DNA of 64,000 bases, taken from NCBI RefSeq assembly GCF_025790165.1, contig NZ_CP094970.1, positions 2,108,001 to 2,172,000 on the forward strand, read 5' to 3'. The DNA comes from Solicola gregarius. GTDB lineage: Bacteria > Actinomycetota > Actinomycetes > Propionibacteriales > Nocardioidaceae. This document shows positions 1 to 8,483 of this stretch, in pieces. How positions within the stretch are numbered: position 1 is the first letter of the stretch; each line of letters starts with the position of its first letter. The notes beneath the pieces are model-generated. The model was not told the origin of the DNA. It saw only the letters and a program-made list of their open reading frames with translations, and did no database searches. The position numbers and the translations under genes were made by a program.

Positions 1-1
1 G

Positions 2-1588
2 GTACGACTCGAGGAGCTCCGGCGGTCGGCGCTCGCGATGCGCATCGACGCCGACCTCGAGCTCGGCCGACACGCGGATCTCGTCGCGGAGCTAAGCGGG
101 CTGACGACCGAACGCCCACTCGACGAGCGCCTGCACGGTCAGCTGATGACGGCCCTGTACCGATCCGGCCGGGCGGCCGATGCCTTGACGGTCTTCGAGT
201 CGGTTCGAGCGCGGCTGCGCGACGAGCTCGGCGTGGATCCGGGGGCCGGGCTTCGCGACGTGCACCAGCGAGTGCTGACCGAGGACCTGCTGGTGCCCGC
301 GCGTACCGTGTCACCTCCGCCGACGCGGTACGTGACGAGCGGCGATGTGCACATCGCGTACCAGGTCGTCGGCGAGGGCGCACCCGACATCGTCTTCGTA
401 CCGGGGCTGTTGAGCCACCTCGACCTCTGGTGGGACGATCGCTCGACGGCGGACTTCTTCACCCGGCTCGCCGCGGTAGGCCGGCTGATCCTGTTCGACA
501 AGCGCGATACCGGCTCGTCCGATCGAGCGCCCGGTGCGCAGACGCTCGAGGAGCGGATGGACGACGTCCGCGCGGTAATGGACGCGTGCGGGAGCGAGCG
601 CGCCGTGCTGTTCGGGTACTCCGAGGGCGGGCCGATGAGCCTCCTGTTCGCGGCGACGTACCCGGAGCGGGTCGCGGGCCTCGTGCTTTCCGGCGCCTCA
701 GCCAGGTGGTCGCCGGCGTACGACTATCCGTGCGGGCGGTCGTCGGCTTCGATGTTCGCCGACTTCGAGCGGCTCGCGGACAGCGCGTGGGGTCTCGGGC
801 ACAGCATCGAGCGGTACGCGCCGAGCATGGCCGACTCCGCCCGTGCCGTCGAGCTCGTCGGGCGACGGGAGCGGATGTCGGTGAGCCCGAGTGACTTCCT
901 GCGGATGCTGGCGATGGTCCGCGACATCGACGTACGTTCGGTGCTGCCGAGTGTGCAGGCGCCCACCCTGATCATCCAGCGTGCCGACGATCGGGTCACG
1001 CCACCCGAACATGGGCGCTTCCTGGCGAGCCGGCTGCCGGACGCGCGATACGTCGAGCAGCCGGGCGACCATGTGATCTGGACCGGCGAAACCGATGGCG
1101 TTCTCGCCGCCGTCCAGGAACTCGTGTCCGGCCTGGCCGGCGAACGTACTCCCGAGCGGGTCCTGGCCACCGTGCTCGTGTGCGAGCCGGGCATCGTCGC
1201 GACCGACCTCGTCGAACGCCATCGCGGCGCGATCCTCGAGTCGGCGGCCCGGCTCGTCGCGACGTTCGACGGTCCGGCCCGTGCCCTCGCCTGTGCGCGG
1301 TCCATGGTGTCGGTGCCCGCGGGCGGCGACGCCCGGGTCGGCCTGCATGTCGGCGAGATCGATAAGGCGACGCCCGTCGCGCGCGGCCCGGCGTTCGAGG
1401 TCGCTGCGCGCGTCGCGGCCCTGGCAGACCCCGGCACGATCCAGGCATCGCGTACGGTCCCCGACCTGGTCGTCGGGTCCGGCGTGGCGTTCGAGGCACG
1501 CGGCAGCCATCGCCTCGTCGCCGACCGAGACGAAGAGTGGGAGGTTTTCGCCGTCGTGCAGACTCCGCTCGCTGGTGCAGGGCACTGA
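2..1588 (+). CDS. SARP/BTAD - alpha/beta hydrolase - cyclase-like fusion regulator, 5' end missing
   Basis: The reading frame is open from base 2 and matches the BTAD helical-repeat region of SARP-type activators before the first ATG (38), so the N-terminus, probably with the winged helix, lies outside the window. Numbered from that ATG, BTAD covers about residues 1-85. An alpha/beta hydrolase domain follows (about 95-370) with nucleophile GYSEGG, acid RADDRV and histidine GDHVIW, so the triad looks complete. The last 130 residues resemble a class III nucleotidyl cyclase homology domain (GLHVGEI, then ARGPAFEVAARVAALADPG) but the metal-binding aspartates are not evident, so it is probably non-catalytic. 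Such fusions are usually cytoplasmic regulators in which hydrolase and cyclase-like parts act as sensors. The ligand is unknown. It is convergent with the BldD-like gene. Confidence 0.8.
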   Translation, partial: VRLEELRRSALAMRIDADLELGRHADLVAELSGLTTERPLDERLHGQLMTALYRSGRAADALTVFESVRARLRDELGVDPGAGLRDVHQRVLTEDLLVPARTVSPPPTRYVTSGDVHIAYQVVGEGAPDIVFVPGLLSHLDLWWDDRSTADFFTRLAAVGRLILFDKRDTGSSDRAPGAQTLEERMDDVRAVMDACGSERAVLFGYSEGGPMSLLFAATYPERVAGLVLSGASARWSPAYDYPCGRSSASMFADFERLADSAWGLGHSIERYAPSMADSARAVELVGRRERMSVSPSDFLRMLAMVRDIDVRSVLPSVQAPTLIIQRADDRVTPPEHGRFLASRLPDARYVEQPGDHVIWTGETDGVLAAVQELVSGLAGERTPERVLATVLVCEPGIVATDLVERHRGAILESAARLVATFDGPARALACARSMVSVPAGGDARVGLHVGEIDKATPVARGPAFEVAARVAALADPGTIQASRTVPDLVVGSGVAFEARGSHRLVADRDEEWEVFAVVQTPLAGAGH

Positions 1589-1633
1589 CGAGTCGGACTC
1601 GAGCGCTGCAGCGCTGCTGCGACAACGCAGAGC

Positions 1634-1888
1634 TCAGGCGGTTTGAGGCTGGCGGTCGATGCCCAGGTCGTGCGGCAGCAGATCGGTGATCGGCACCGCG
1701 TAGAACTCCGCCAGCTCGTAGAGTCGCTGGACCGAGACCGATCGGTCGCCGCGCTCGTACGAGCTGACGACGACGGCCTTCCAGCGCCCGCGTGATCTCT
1801 GTTCGACGCCCTTCAGGGAGAGCCCGTGCCGCTGTCGGATCGCGCGCAGCCGCTGCCCTACCGCCTTGGCGTAGTCCATATTCCGCAA
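1634..1888 (-). CDS. BldD-type XRE regulator, DNA-binding domain only
   Basis: This 84-residue protein closely follows the N-terminal helix-turn-helix of BldD, the developmental master regulator of actinomycetes: a LRAIRQRHGLSLKGVE helix pair, then GRWKAVVVSSYERGDRSV and the VQRLYELAEFYAVP helix. Full BldD is about 165 residues and carries a C-terminal cyclic-di-GMP-binding half with RGD and RxxD motifs. Here the protein stops just after LLPHDLG, so that half is missing. The start at 1888 is TTG with GGAG seven bases upstream. An ATG at 1879 is the alternative. It could be a natural short paralogue that binds BldD-like sites without second-messenger control, or a truncated copy. No clean remnant of the missing half is seen downstream. 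Confidence 0.75.
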   Translation of the reverse strand: MRNMDYAKAVGQRLRAIRQRHGLSLKGVEQRSRGRWKAVVVSSYERGDRSVSVQRLYELAEFYAVPITDLLPHDLGIDRQPQTA

Positions 1889-2122
1889 GTGGTCACTCCA
1901 TCGGTAAATGCGAGTTACGTAGAGCGTACCCGTTACCAGGCTCGACCGTCCTGTTCACGTCTCATTCGGCGGAATTGATGTGGAATCCGTCGTGTGCGCC
2001 TGGTCCGATGACGATCTCATAGGTGAGGGTCAGTTCGGAATGCCTCGGCGTCGACCGGATCATTACCGTCCTTGCATCGCACGATGCGGCCGGCCAACCG
2101 AGCAACCGATCCCGACGCCCCC

Positions 2123-3319
2123 TCAGGTCCGGGAACGCTGCACGTACGCGTCGACCGCCTCAGGTGCGAGTACGGAGTCGATCACCATCGCGCTGGCACC
2201 GAGTACGCCGGCCTCGATGCCCGTCTTGGAGGTCACGATCTGGAGCCCGGTCGTGGCGAGGGGCAACGAGCGCTGGTAGACGACCTCGCGTACGCCCGCG
2301 AGCAGGAACTCCCCGGCTTCGGCGAGCTTGCCGCCGAGGACGATGATCGACGGGTTGAGCAGGCTGACACAGGTGGCGAGCACCGAACCGATGTCGCGGC
2401 CGGCCTGGCGTACGGCATGGACGGCGGCGACGTCGCCACCGCGTACCGCGTCGACGATGTCCTGCAGGGTCTCGGCAGTGCCGCCGGCGTCTCGGAGACG
2501 GGCCGCGATCGCCGGTCCGGCGGCGATCGCCTCGAGGCAGCCGGTGTTACCGCACCGGCACACGATCTCCTCGGCCGTCGTACTCGCGACCCGCACGTGC
2601 CCGAGGTCGCCCGCGGAACCTTGGGCGCCGCGGTCGAGGCTGCCGTCGGCGATGATTCCGGAGCCGATGCCGGTGGCCACCTTGACGAAGAGAACATGCT
2701 CGTGGCTCGACCATTGCCGCGAGTGCTCGCCGAGCGCCATCAGGTTCACGTCGTTGTCGACGAGAATGGTCGTGTCGAACGTCTTGCCGAGATGCCCGGG
2801 AACGTCGAACGCGTCCCAGCCGGGCATGATCGGCGGGTTCGTCGGTTTGCCGGTCGCGTGCTCGACGGGGCCCGGGATGCCGACGCCGATGCCCGCCAGC
2901 TCGGGCTGGTCGGCCTCTTCGAGCATCTCGGATGCCGCGACCGCGACTCGGTCGAGAACGGCGACCGGGCCGTCGGCGATCGACATGCCGACGGTCGTCT
3001 CCGCGAGCACCGAGCCGCCGAGATCGGTCAGCGCGACGCTCATATGGGTGGCACCGAGGTCGACGGCGAGGACGACGCGACTGGCGGTGTTCCAGGCGAA
3101 CCGGGCCGCCGGTCGCCCGCCCGTACGCGCGGTTCCGCCGATCGGGGCGATCAGCCCGGCGGCGAGCAGGGCATCCACGCGCTGGGTGATCGTCGACCGG
3201 GCGAGCCCGGTCACTTGGGCCAGCTCTGCGCGGGTTCGGGGCTGGCCGTCGCGCAACAGCTGGAACAGGTCGCCTGCACCCGGCGCAGCGGCCGGCCCTG
3301 AGGTCGGAACTACGGACAT
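2123..3319 (-). CDS. ROK-family transcriptional repressor
   Basis: The protein has an N-terminal winged helix-turn-helix (about residues 18-75, TRAELAQVTGLARSTITQRV) joined to a ROK sugar-kinase-like domain. The ROK part shows the phosphate-binding DLGATHMSVALTDL segment, the GIGVGIPGPVE motif, and the zinc signature CRCGNTGCLEAIA. NagC/XylR-type ROK repressors bind a sugar or sugar phosphate and leave their operator. The gene is divergent from the ribose-type ABC importer at 3468, so it most likely controls the sugar locus on its right. I prefer the ATG at 3319, which has AGAGG five bases upstream, over the GTG at 3325. A 15-bp perfect palindrome lies in the shared intergenic region. The inducing sugar cannot be read from the sequence. 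Confidence 0.9.
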   Translation of the reverse strand: MSVVPTSGPAAAPGAGDLFQLLRDGQPRTRAELAQVTGLARSTITQRVDALLAAGLIAPIGGTARTGGRPAARFAWNTASRVVLAVDLGATHMSVALTDLGGSVLAETTVGMSIADGPVAVLDRVAVAASEMLEEADQPELAGIGVGIPGPVEHATGKPTNPPIMPGWDAFDVPGHLGKTFDTTILVDNDVNLMALGEHSRQWSSHEHVLFVKVATGIGSGIIADGSLDRGAQGSAGDLGHVRVASTTAEEIVCRCGNTGCLEAIAAGPAIAARLRDAGGTAETLQDIVDAVRGGDVAAVHAVRQAGRDIGSVLATCVSLLNPSIIVLGGKLAEAGEFLLAGVREVVYQRSLPLATTGLQIVTSKTGIEAGVLGASAMVIDSVLAPEAVDAYVQRSRT

Positions 3320-3388
3320 GTGCACCTCTGATCGCTCGAATTTCCGGCTTCGTCGCTGGCCGCTGGCGGCGGTGGAACCAGATTAGCC

Positions 3389-3403
3389 GACGGGGTCCCC
3401 GTC
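3389..3403. promoter_or_regulatory. Palindromic candidate ROK operator
   Basis: GACGGGG-T-CCCCGTC is a perfect 7+1+7 palindrome between the divergent ROK gene and the ABC importer, 70 bp upstream of the ROK start and 65 bp upstream of the importer start. A site here could serve both directions. Assignment to the ROK protein is by position only. Confidence 0.45.
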
Positions 3404-3431
3404 TTACAGACGGGCGTCGACATACTTTCGC

Positions 3432-3461
3432 TTGCCATCCGTCATAAGTGGTGTCTAAGAT
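3432..3461 (+). promoter_or_regulatory. Promoter of the sugar ABC operon
   Basis: TTGCCA (3432-3437) and TAAGAT (3456-3461) are separated by 18 bp and fit a housekeeping actinobacterial promoter. The -10 box ends six bases before the ATG at 3468 and no Shine-Dalgarno sequence precedes that ATG, so the transcript would be leaderless or nearly so. Confidence 0.5.
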
Positions 3462-3467
3462 CACGCC

Positions 3468-4997
3468 ATGTCGACCGAGAGGGACGAGAATCCCGCACCC
3501 GTCCCGCTGCTCGAGATGCGCGGGATCGTCAAGCAGTTTCCGGGCGTCCGCGCGCTCGACGGCGTCGACCTCACGGTGCGGGCCGGCGAGGTGCATTGCC
3601 TGCTCGGGCAGAACGGCGCCGGGAAGTCCACCCTGATCAAGGTGCTCGCCGGCGCGTACGACATCGACGAGGGCGAGATCCGGTGGGACGGCGAAACCAA
3701 GCAGATCGGGTCGCCGCAGGAGGCGCTCGACCTCGGGGTCGCCACCATCTACCAGGAGCTCGATCTGATCGACGGGCTGTCGGTCGCCGAGAACATCTAC
3801 CTCGGCCACGAGCTCGCCACCGGCGGCTTCACCCGCCGTGGGGCCGCGGCGGAGGCGACGCGGGACCTGATGCGGAGGCTCGGGCACCCCGAGATCCGCC
3901 CGGGCCGTGAGGTCGGCGCCCTCCCGTCGGCCGGCAAGCAGATCGTCTCGATGGCCCGAGCCTTGTCCCACGACGCCAAGGTGATCGTGATGGACGAGCC
4001 GACGGCGGCGCTCGACTCGGACGAGGTCGACGGGCTGTTCCGGGTGATCGCGGATCTCCGCGCCGAGGGGGCGGCGATCGTCTACATCTCCCACCGGCTC
4101 GAGGAGATCCGCCGCATCGGCGATCGCATCACGGTCCTCAAGGACGGACGTACGGTCGGCACCGACCTGCCCGCGTCGACCGAGACCACGACGCTGATCA
4201 ATCTGATGACCGGACGGTCGATCGAGTATGTGTTCCCCGCCAAGCTCGGCGATGTCTCCGGCGCCGAGCCCGTCGTACAGGTCGAGAACCTGTCCCGGAA
4301 GGGCGAGTTCAGCGACGTCTCGTTCGACGTACGCCCCGGCGAGATCGTCGGGCTCGCGGGGCTCGTGGGCGCCGGCCGAAGCGAGATCCTGGAGACGATC
4401 TTCGGCGCTCGTAAGGCCGATTCGGGCACCGTCACGATCGGCGGTCGACGGTTGCGGAGGGGATCGGTCGCCGCCGCGGTGGCGGCCGGAATGGGGCTGT
4501 GCCCCGAGGAGCGCAAGTACCAGGGTCTCGTCCTCGACGATGCGATCTATCGCAACATCACGATGCCGACGTTCGGCCGGTTCGCGCGGTTCGGTTTCAC
4601 CAACGCGACCGCCGAGCGGCGAGCGGCGAGTGACGCGGCCGGCTCGGTCGATCTGCGGCCGACCGATACCAGCCGCGTCACTCGGACGCTGTCCGGCGGC
4701 AACCAGCAGAAGGTCGTCCTCGCACGATGGCTACTGCGCGACTGCCGCGTACTGATGCTCGACGAGCCCACCCGCGGTGTCGACGTCGGTGCGCGAAGCG
4801 AGATCTACGCACTCATACGTCAGCTCGCCGAGGAAGGGGTCGCGGTGCTCGTGGTGTCGAGCGAGATCGAGGAGGTCCTCGGGCTCGCGGATCGCGTCCT
4901 CGTGATCTCCAACGGGCGGATCGTGCACCAGGGTGCGAGCGAGGACATCGACGAGCATGGGGTCCTCGACCTCGTGATGGAAGGGAGGGTCGCGTGA
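3468..4997 (+). CDS. Ribose-type sugar ABC transporter, double ATP-binding subunit
   Basis: This 509-residue protein is the RbsA/MglA/XylG-type fused ATPase of a carbohydrate importer on the cytoplasmic face of the membrane. The first ABC domain has Walker A GQNGAGKST, a divergent signature (LPSAGKQ) and Walker B VIVMDEPTAAL. The second has a degenerate Walker A (GLVGAGRSE), a good signature LSGGNQQKV and Walker B VLMLDEPTRGVD. One degraded site is normal for this family. The gene overlaps the permease gene by 4 bp (GTGA), and the binding protein follows, giving a complete importer. The gene is divergent from the ROK repressor. Substrate is not predictable from sequence; the downstream oxidoreductase and isomerase suggest a sugar, polyol or cyclitol that is oxidised after import. 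Confidence 0.93.
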   Translation: MSTERDENPAPVPLLEMRGIVKQFPGVRALDGVDLTVRAGEVHCLLGQNGAGKSTLIKVLAGAYDIDEGEIRWDGETKQIGSPQEALDLGVATIYQELDLIDGLSVAENIYLGHELATGGFTRRGAAAEATRDLMRRLGHPEIRPGREVGALPSAGKQIVSMARALSHDAKVIVMDEPTAALDSDEVDGLFRVIADLRAEGAAIVYISHRLEEIRRIGDRITVLKDGRTVGTDLPASTETTTLINLMTGRSIEYVFPAKLGDVSGAEPVVQVENLSRKGEFSDVSFDVRPGEIVGLAGLVGAGRSEILETIFGARKADSGTVTIGGRRLRRGSVAAAVAAGMGLCPEERKYQGLVLDDAIYRNITMPTFGRFARFGFTNATAERRAASDAAGSVDLRPTDTSRVTRTLSGGNQQKVVLARWLLRDCRVLMLDEPTRGVDVGARSEIYALIRQLAEEGVAVLVVSSEIEEVLGLADRVLVISNGRIVHQGASEDIDEHGVLDLVMEGRVA

Positions 4998-6055
4998 GCG
5001 ACCGAACAACCGCGGCTGATGAAGGGCTGCCCGCGCAGAACGAGGAATCCGCCTCCAACGGACCCACTGGTCCGACTCAGGGGACGCAGCCCGGCGGCCG
5101 TGGCGTGCCGGCGTCGGTGGTCCGTAACCTGGGGCTGGTCATCGCGCTGGCCGTGCTGTTCGTGTACGGGACGGTGACGTCGGACAACTTCGCGACGTCG
5201 GACAACATGCTCACCATCCTGCGGCTCGCCGCGATCATCGGTGTGGTGTCGATCGGGATGACGTTCGTCATCATCGGCGGCGGAATCGACCTCTCGGTCG
5301 GAGCCGTGCTCGCGCTCGCGTCGGTCTGGGCGTCGACCACGGGCACCCTGCAGGTGGCGGAGGACTTCCACTGGATCGCGATCGTCACGACCGCCCTGAT
5401 CGTCGGAACGGCCGCGGGCGTGATCAACGGCCTCCTGATCGCCTATGGGAGGGTCGTGCCGTTCATCGCTACGCTGGCGATGCTGGCCAGCGCCCGAGGA
5501 CTTGCGGAGCTGATCGCGGACAACAAGACGCAGATCGTGAGCAACACCGGGTTCTTCGACTTCTTCGGCGCGGAGCCGCTCGGTATTCCGGTGCTGGTGA
5601 TCATCTTCGTCGCGGTAGCGGCGATCGGCTGGGTCATGCTGAACCGGACGACGTTCGGCCGGCGTACGTTCGCCGTAGGAGGCAATTCCGAGGCCGCGCG
5701 GCTCGCGGGGATCAAGGTGCAGCGGCACACCCTCTACCTGTACGCGCTGGCCGGGCTTTGTGCCGGCATCGGCGCGGCGATGATGATCGCGCGGACCACT
5801 ACGGGGAGTTCGACCCACGGCAACCTCTACGAGCTGGACGCAATCGCCGCCGTCGTCATCGGGGGCACCCTGCTGTCCGGTGGCCGTGGCTCCATCGTCG
5901 GCACCGTGCTCGGCGTGCTGATCCTGACCACGCTGACCAACGTGTTCATTCAGAACAACCTCTCCATCTCGGCGCAGTCCTTCGCCAAGGGGCTGATCAT
6001 CGTCGCGGCGGTCCTGCTACAGCAGTGGCTTGCCCGGCGTAGCCGAGAAACCTAG
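4994..6055 (+). CDS. Ribose-type sugar ABC transporter permease
   Basis: This is an RbsC-like permease of 353 residues. I place the start at the GTG at 4994 because it overlaps the ATPase stop by 4 bp and has AGGGAGGG five bases upstream; the frame is open further upstream but that part does not look like a permease. About 40 polar N-terminal residues rich in Gly, Gln and Ser precede the first membrane helix (LGLVIALAVLFVYGTV). Roughly eight to ten hydrophobic helices follow, with the family's GGGIDLSVGAVLAL motif after helix 2 and the GRRTFAVGGNSEAARLAGI cytoplasmic loop that couples to the ATPase. It forms the membrane channel for the sugar importer. Confidence 0.92.
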   Translation: MSDRTTAADEGLPAQNEESASNGPTGPTQGTQPGGRGVPASVVRNLGLVIALAVLFVYGTVTSDNFATSDNMLTILRLAAIIGVVSIGMTFVIIGGGIDLSVGAVLALASVWASTTGTLQVAEDFHWIAIVTTALIVGTAAGVINGLLIAYGRVVPFIATLAMLASARGLAELIADNKTQIVSNTGFFDFFGAEPLGIPVLVIIFVAVAAIGWVMLNRTTFGRRTFAVGGNSEAARLAGIKVQRHTLYLYALAGLCAGIGAAMMIARTTTGSSTHGNLYELDAIAAVVIGGTLLSGGRGSIVGTVLGVLILTTLTNVFIQNNLSISAQSFAKGLIIVAAVLLQQWLARRSRET

Positions 6056-6096
6056 CCACCCGTTCGCCAACCGAGTAATCCCTAGAGGAGCACCAC

Positions 6097-7137
6097 ATGT
6101 CCCGATTGACCCGCCGTCTCGCCGGAGGGGTCGGCCTGGCCGCTGCCGTCACGCTGGTCGCGACCGGCTGCACGAACTCCAGCGACGACGATGGCGATGA
6201 CAACAACGCCCAGACCGCTACCAGCAACAACGACAAGCCTGGTGAGACCGTCACCATCGGCTTCTCCGCTCCCGCCGCCGATCACGGCTGGATTGCGGCC
6301 ATCAGCGACGCGGCCCAGGAGGAGGCGAAGGAGTACGAGGACATCGACCTCAAGGTCGCTGAGGGCACCAGTGAGATCAACCAGCAGATCTCCCAGGTCG
6401 AGACCTTCATCAACGACAAGGTCGACGCCATCGTGCTGCTGCCCATCGACGGCGCCGGCCTGACGAATGTCGCGCTCAAGGCGATGGAAGCGGGAATCCC
6501 CGTGGTCAACGTCGACCGCGAGTTCGACTCACCGTTCGCCGCGCGTACCACCATCCTCGGCGACAATTACGGCATGGGCGTCTCGGCGGGGAAGTACATC
6601 TGCGACGAGGCCGATGGTGACACCGGCGCAATCGTGGCGGAGATCGCCGGCATCGACTCGCTGCCGCTGACCCAGGATCGCTCGCAGGGGTTCAAGGATG
6701 CCTTGGACGACTGCGGCCTCGACGTCGACAACCGGGTCGCGGCCGACTTCACGGTCGAGGGTGGCCAGCGCGCTGCCTCCAACCTCCTGCAAGCGGCACC
6801 GAAGATCGACTACCTGTGGAACCAGGACGACGATCAAGGTGTTGGTGTCATGGCCGCCATCGAAGAGGCCGGGCGCGACGAGTTCACCATGATCGGCGGC
6901 GCCGGGTCCAGGAACATGATGGACCTGATCAAGGCCGACAACTCGGTGATCAAGGCGACCGTGCTGTACCCGGCGACCCAGGCCGCGGACGGCATCAGGC
7001 TGGCGCGGTTGATCGCACAGGACAAGGCGCTGTCCGATCTGGTCGAGGTCGAGGTGCCGCGCACCATCGTGCTGTCCGCGCCGGTCGTGACCAAGGACAA
7101 CGTCGACGAGTACATCGACGCGGCCTTCGATTCCTGA
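6097..7137 (+). CDS. Sugar ABC transporter substrate-binding lipoprotein
   Basis: The 346-residue protein begins with a lipoprotein signal (RRLAGGVGLAAAVTLV) and lipobox VATGC, then an acidic linker, so it is anchored outside the membrane. The body is a periplasmic-binding-protein type I fold of the RbsB/xylose-binding class (TIGFSAPAADHGWIAAISD, then DAIVLLPIDGAGLTNV, then PVVNVDREF). GAGGAG lies six to seven bases before the ATG. It completes the three-gene importer begun at 3468. The aromatic and acidic residues that would define the sugar cannot be placed confidently without a structure. Confidence 0.92.
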   Translation: MSRLTRRLAGGVGLAAAVTLVATGCTNSSDDDGDDNNAQTATSNNDKPGETVTIGFSAPAADHGWIAAISDAAQEEAKEYEDIDLKVAEGTSEINQQISQVETFINDKVDAIVLLPIDGAGLTNVALKAMEAGIPVVNVDREFDSPFAARTTILGDNYGMGVSAGKYICDEADGDTGAIVAEIAGIDSLPLTQDRSQGFKDALDDCGLDVDNRVAADFTVEGGQRAASNLLQAAPKIDYLWNQDDDQGVGVMAAIEEAGRDEFTMIGGAGSRNMMDLIKADNSVIKATVLYPATQAADGIRLARLIAQDKALSDLVEVEVPRTIVLSAPVVTKDNVDEYIDAAFDS

Positions 7138-7233
7138 GCGGTCGACAACACCAACACAGCCGGCGACTCGGCGCCGCAGAAGCCGCTCGTCGTCCTGCAG
7201 CTACGGGGGTATCACAATGAGGAGGGCAGCACG

Positions 7234-8412
7234 ATGACGAGGCCAGATCTTGGTGTCGGCATGGTCGGGTACGCGTTCATGGGCGCCGCCCACTCGCACG
7301 CCTGGCGTACGGCGCCGGAGTTCTTCGAGCTGCCGATGCGACCGCGGTTGCGGGCGCTCGCCGGTCGCAATGTCGATGCGGCGAGCGCCACCGCGCAGCG
7401 GTTCGAGTGGGAGTCCGTGACCCCGCGGTGGCAGGATCTACTCACGCGTGACGACGTCGACCTGATCGACATCTGTACGCCAGGCGATACCCATGCCGAG
7501 ATCGCGATCGCGGCGCTCGAGGCCGGCAAGCACGTGCTGTGCGAGAAGCCGCTGGCGAACACGGTCGACGAGGCCGAGCGGATGGCGAAGGCGGCCGAAG
7601 CGGCGGCCCAGGCCTCGGGCGTACGGGCAATGGTCGGGTTCACGTACCGGCGTACGCCGGCCGTCGCGTACGCCCGTCGGCTGGTCGCCGACGGTCGGAT
7701 CGGGACCATCCGACATGTGCGTGCGCAGTACTTGCAGGACTGGCTGTCGGACGAGAACGCGCCGCTCACCTGGCGGCTCGACAAGAACAAGGCCGGCTCG
7801 GGCGCCCTCGGCGACATCGGCGCGCACATCGTCGACCTGGCCCAGTTCGTCTCCGGCGACCGGATCGTGCGCGTCAACGGGATGCTCGAGACCTTTGTCG
7901 AGACCAGGCCCGTCGAGGGCGTCGCGTCCGGTATCGGCGGCGTCGGTACGACCGATGCCGAACGCGGACCGGTCACCGTCGACGACGCCGTCGCGTTCCT
8001 CGCTCGATTCGACGGAGGCGCGTTCGCGACCTTCGAGGCGACCCGCTACGCCAGCGGCCGGCGTAACGGGCTGCGCCTCGAGATAAACGGCACCGAAGGA
8101 TCGTTGGCCTTCGACTTCGAGGACATGAACGTCCTGAACTTCTACGACGCGACGCAGCCGTCCGCGGAGCAGGGCTTCCGGCGCATCATCGTGACGCAGC
8201 CCGAGCACCCGTACCTCGAGGGATGGTGGCCACCGGGTCACGGCCTCGGGTACGAGCACGGCTTCACCCACCAGGTCGTCGACCTGGTCACCGATCTCGC
8301 CGAGGGTCGCCAGCCGCACCCGTCGTTCGCCGATGGGCTGAGCGTGCAGCGGGTGCTCGCGGCAGTCGAGTCGAGCGCGGCGGACGGTGGCTGGAAGGAG
8401 GCGTCCGGCTGA
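7234..8412 (+). CDS. Gfo/Idh/MocA-family sugar or polyol dehydrogenase
   Basis: The 392-residue protein has a Rossmann N-terminus (GVGMVGYAFMGAAHSHAW), the family motif CEKPLAN with the conserved lysine at about residue 107, and a C-terminal alpha/beta catalytic domain with GSGALGDIGAHIVD, which supplies the aspartate and histidine of the EKP/D/H catalytic set. Family members oxidise or reduce sugars, inositols or glucosides at C1, C2 or C3 with NAD(P). It follows the binding-protein gene by 96 bp and precedes a secreted DUF1080 protein and a TIM-barrel isomerase, a set often found where glycosides are handled through 3-keto intermediates. A role in that chemistry is an inference from neighbours. 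An inositol dehydrogenase is another possibility. Confidence 0.85.
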   Translation: MTRPDLGVGMVGYAFMGAAHSHAWRTAPEFFELPMRPRLRALAGRNVDAASATAQRFEWESVTPRWQDLLTRDDVDLIDICTPGDTHAEIAIAALEAGKHVLCEKPLANTVDEAERMAKAAEAAAQASGVRAMVGFTYRRTPAVAYARRLVADGRIGTIRHVRAQYLQDWLSDENAPLTWRLDKNKAGSGALGDIGAHIVDLAQFVSGDRIVRVNGMLETFVETRPVEGVASGIGGVGTTDAERGPVTVDDAVAFLARFDGGAFATFEATRYASGRRNGLRLEINGTEGSLAFDFEDMNVLNFYDATQPSAEQGFRRIIVTQPEHPYLEGWWPPGHGLGYEHGFTHQVVDLVTDLAEGRQPHPSFADGLSVQRVLAAVESSAADGGWKEASG

Positions 8413-8483
8413 GCGTACGGCCGGACGCTTCTCGGCGGCGTCCGTGTGGCAGCGAGCAGGTCCCACGCCCCCTGGAGGATTTC

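Noticed and set aside
1602-1615. Palindrome AGCGCTGCAGCGCT between convergent genes
   Set aside because: Without a loop it cannot form a good hairpin and such GC palindromes are common here; no support as a site.
2547-4094. A 515-codon minus-strand frame spanning the ROK gene and the ABC ATPase
   Set aside because: It crosses the divergent promoter and is out of frame with the ROK protein and antisense to the ATPase.
4727-4993. Upstream extension of the sugar permease frame
   Set aside because: It overlaps the ATPase gene, is Arg-rich, and the GTG at 4994 has a good ribosome-binding site and 4-bp coupling.
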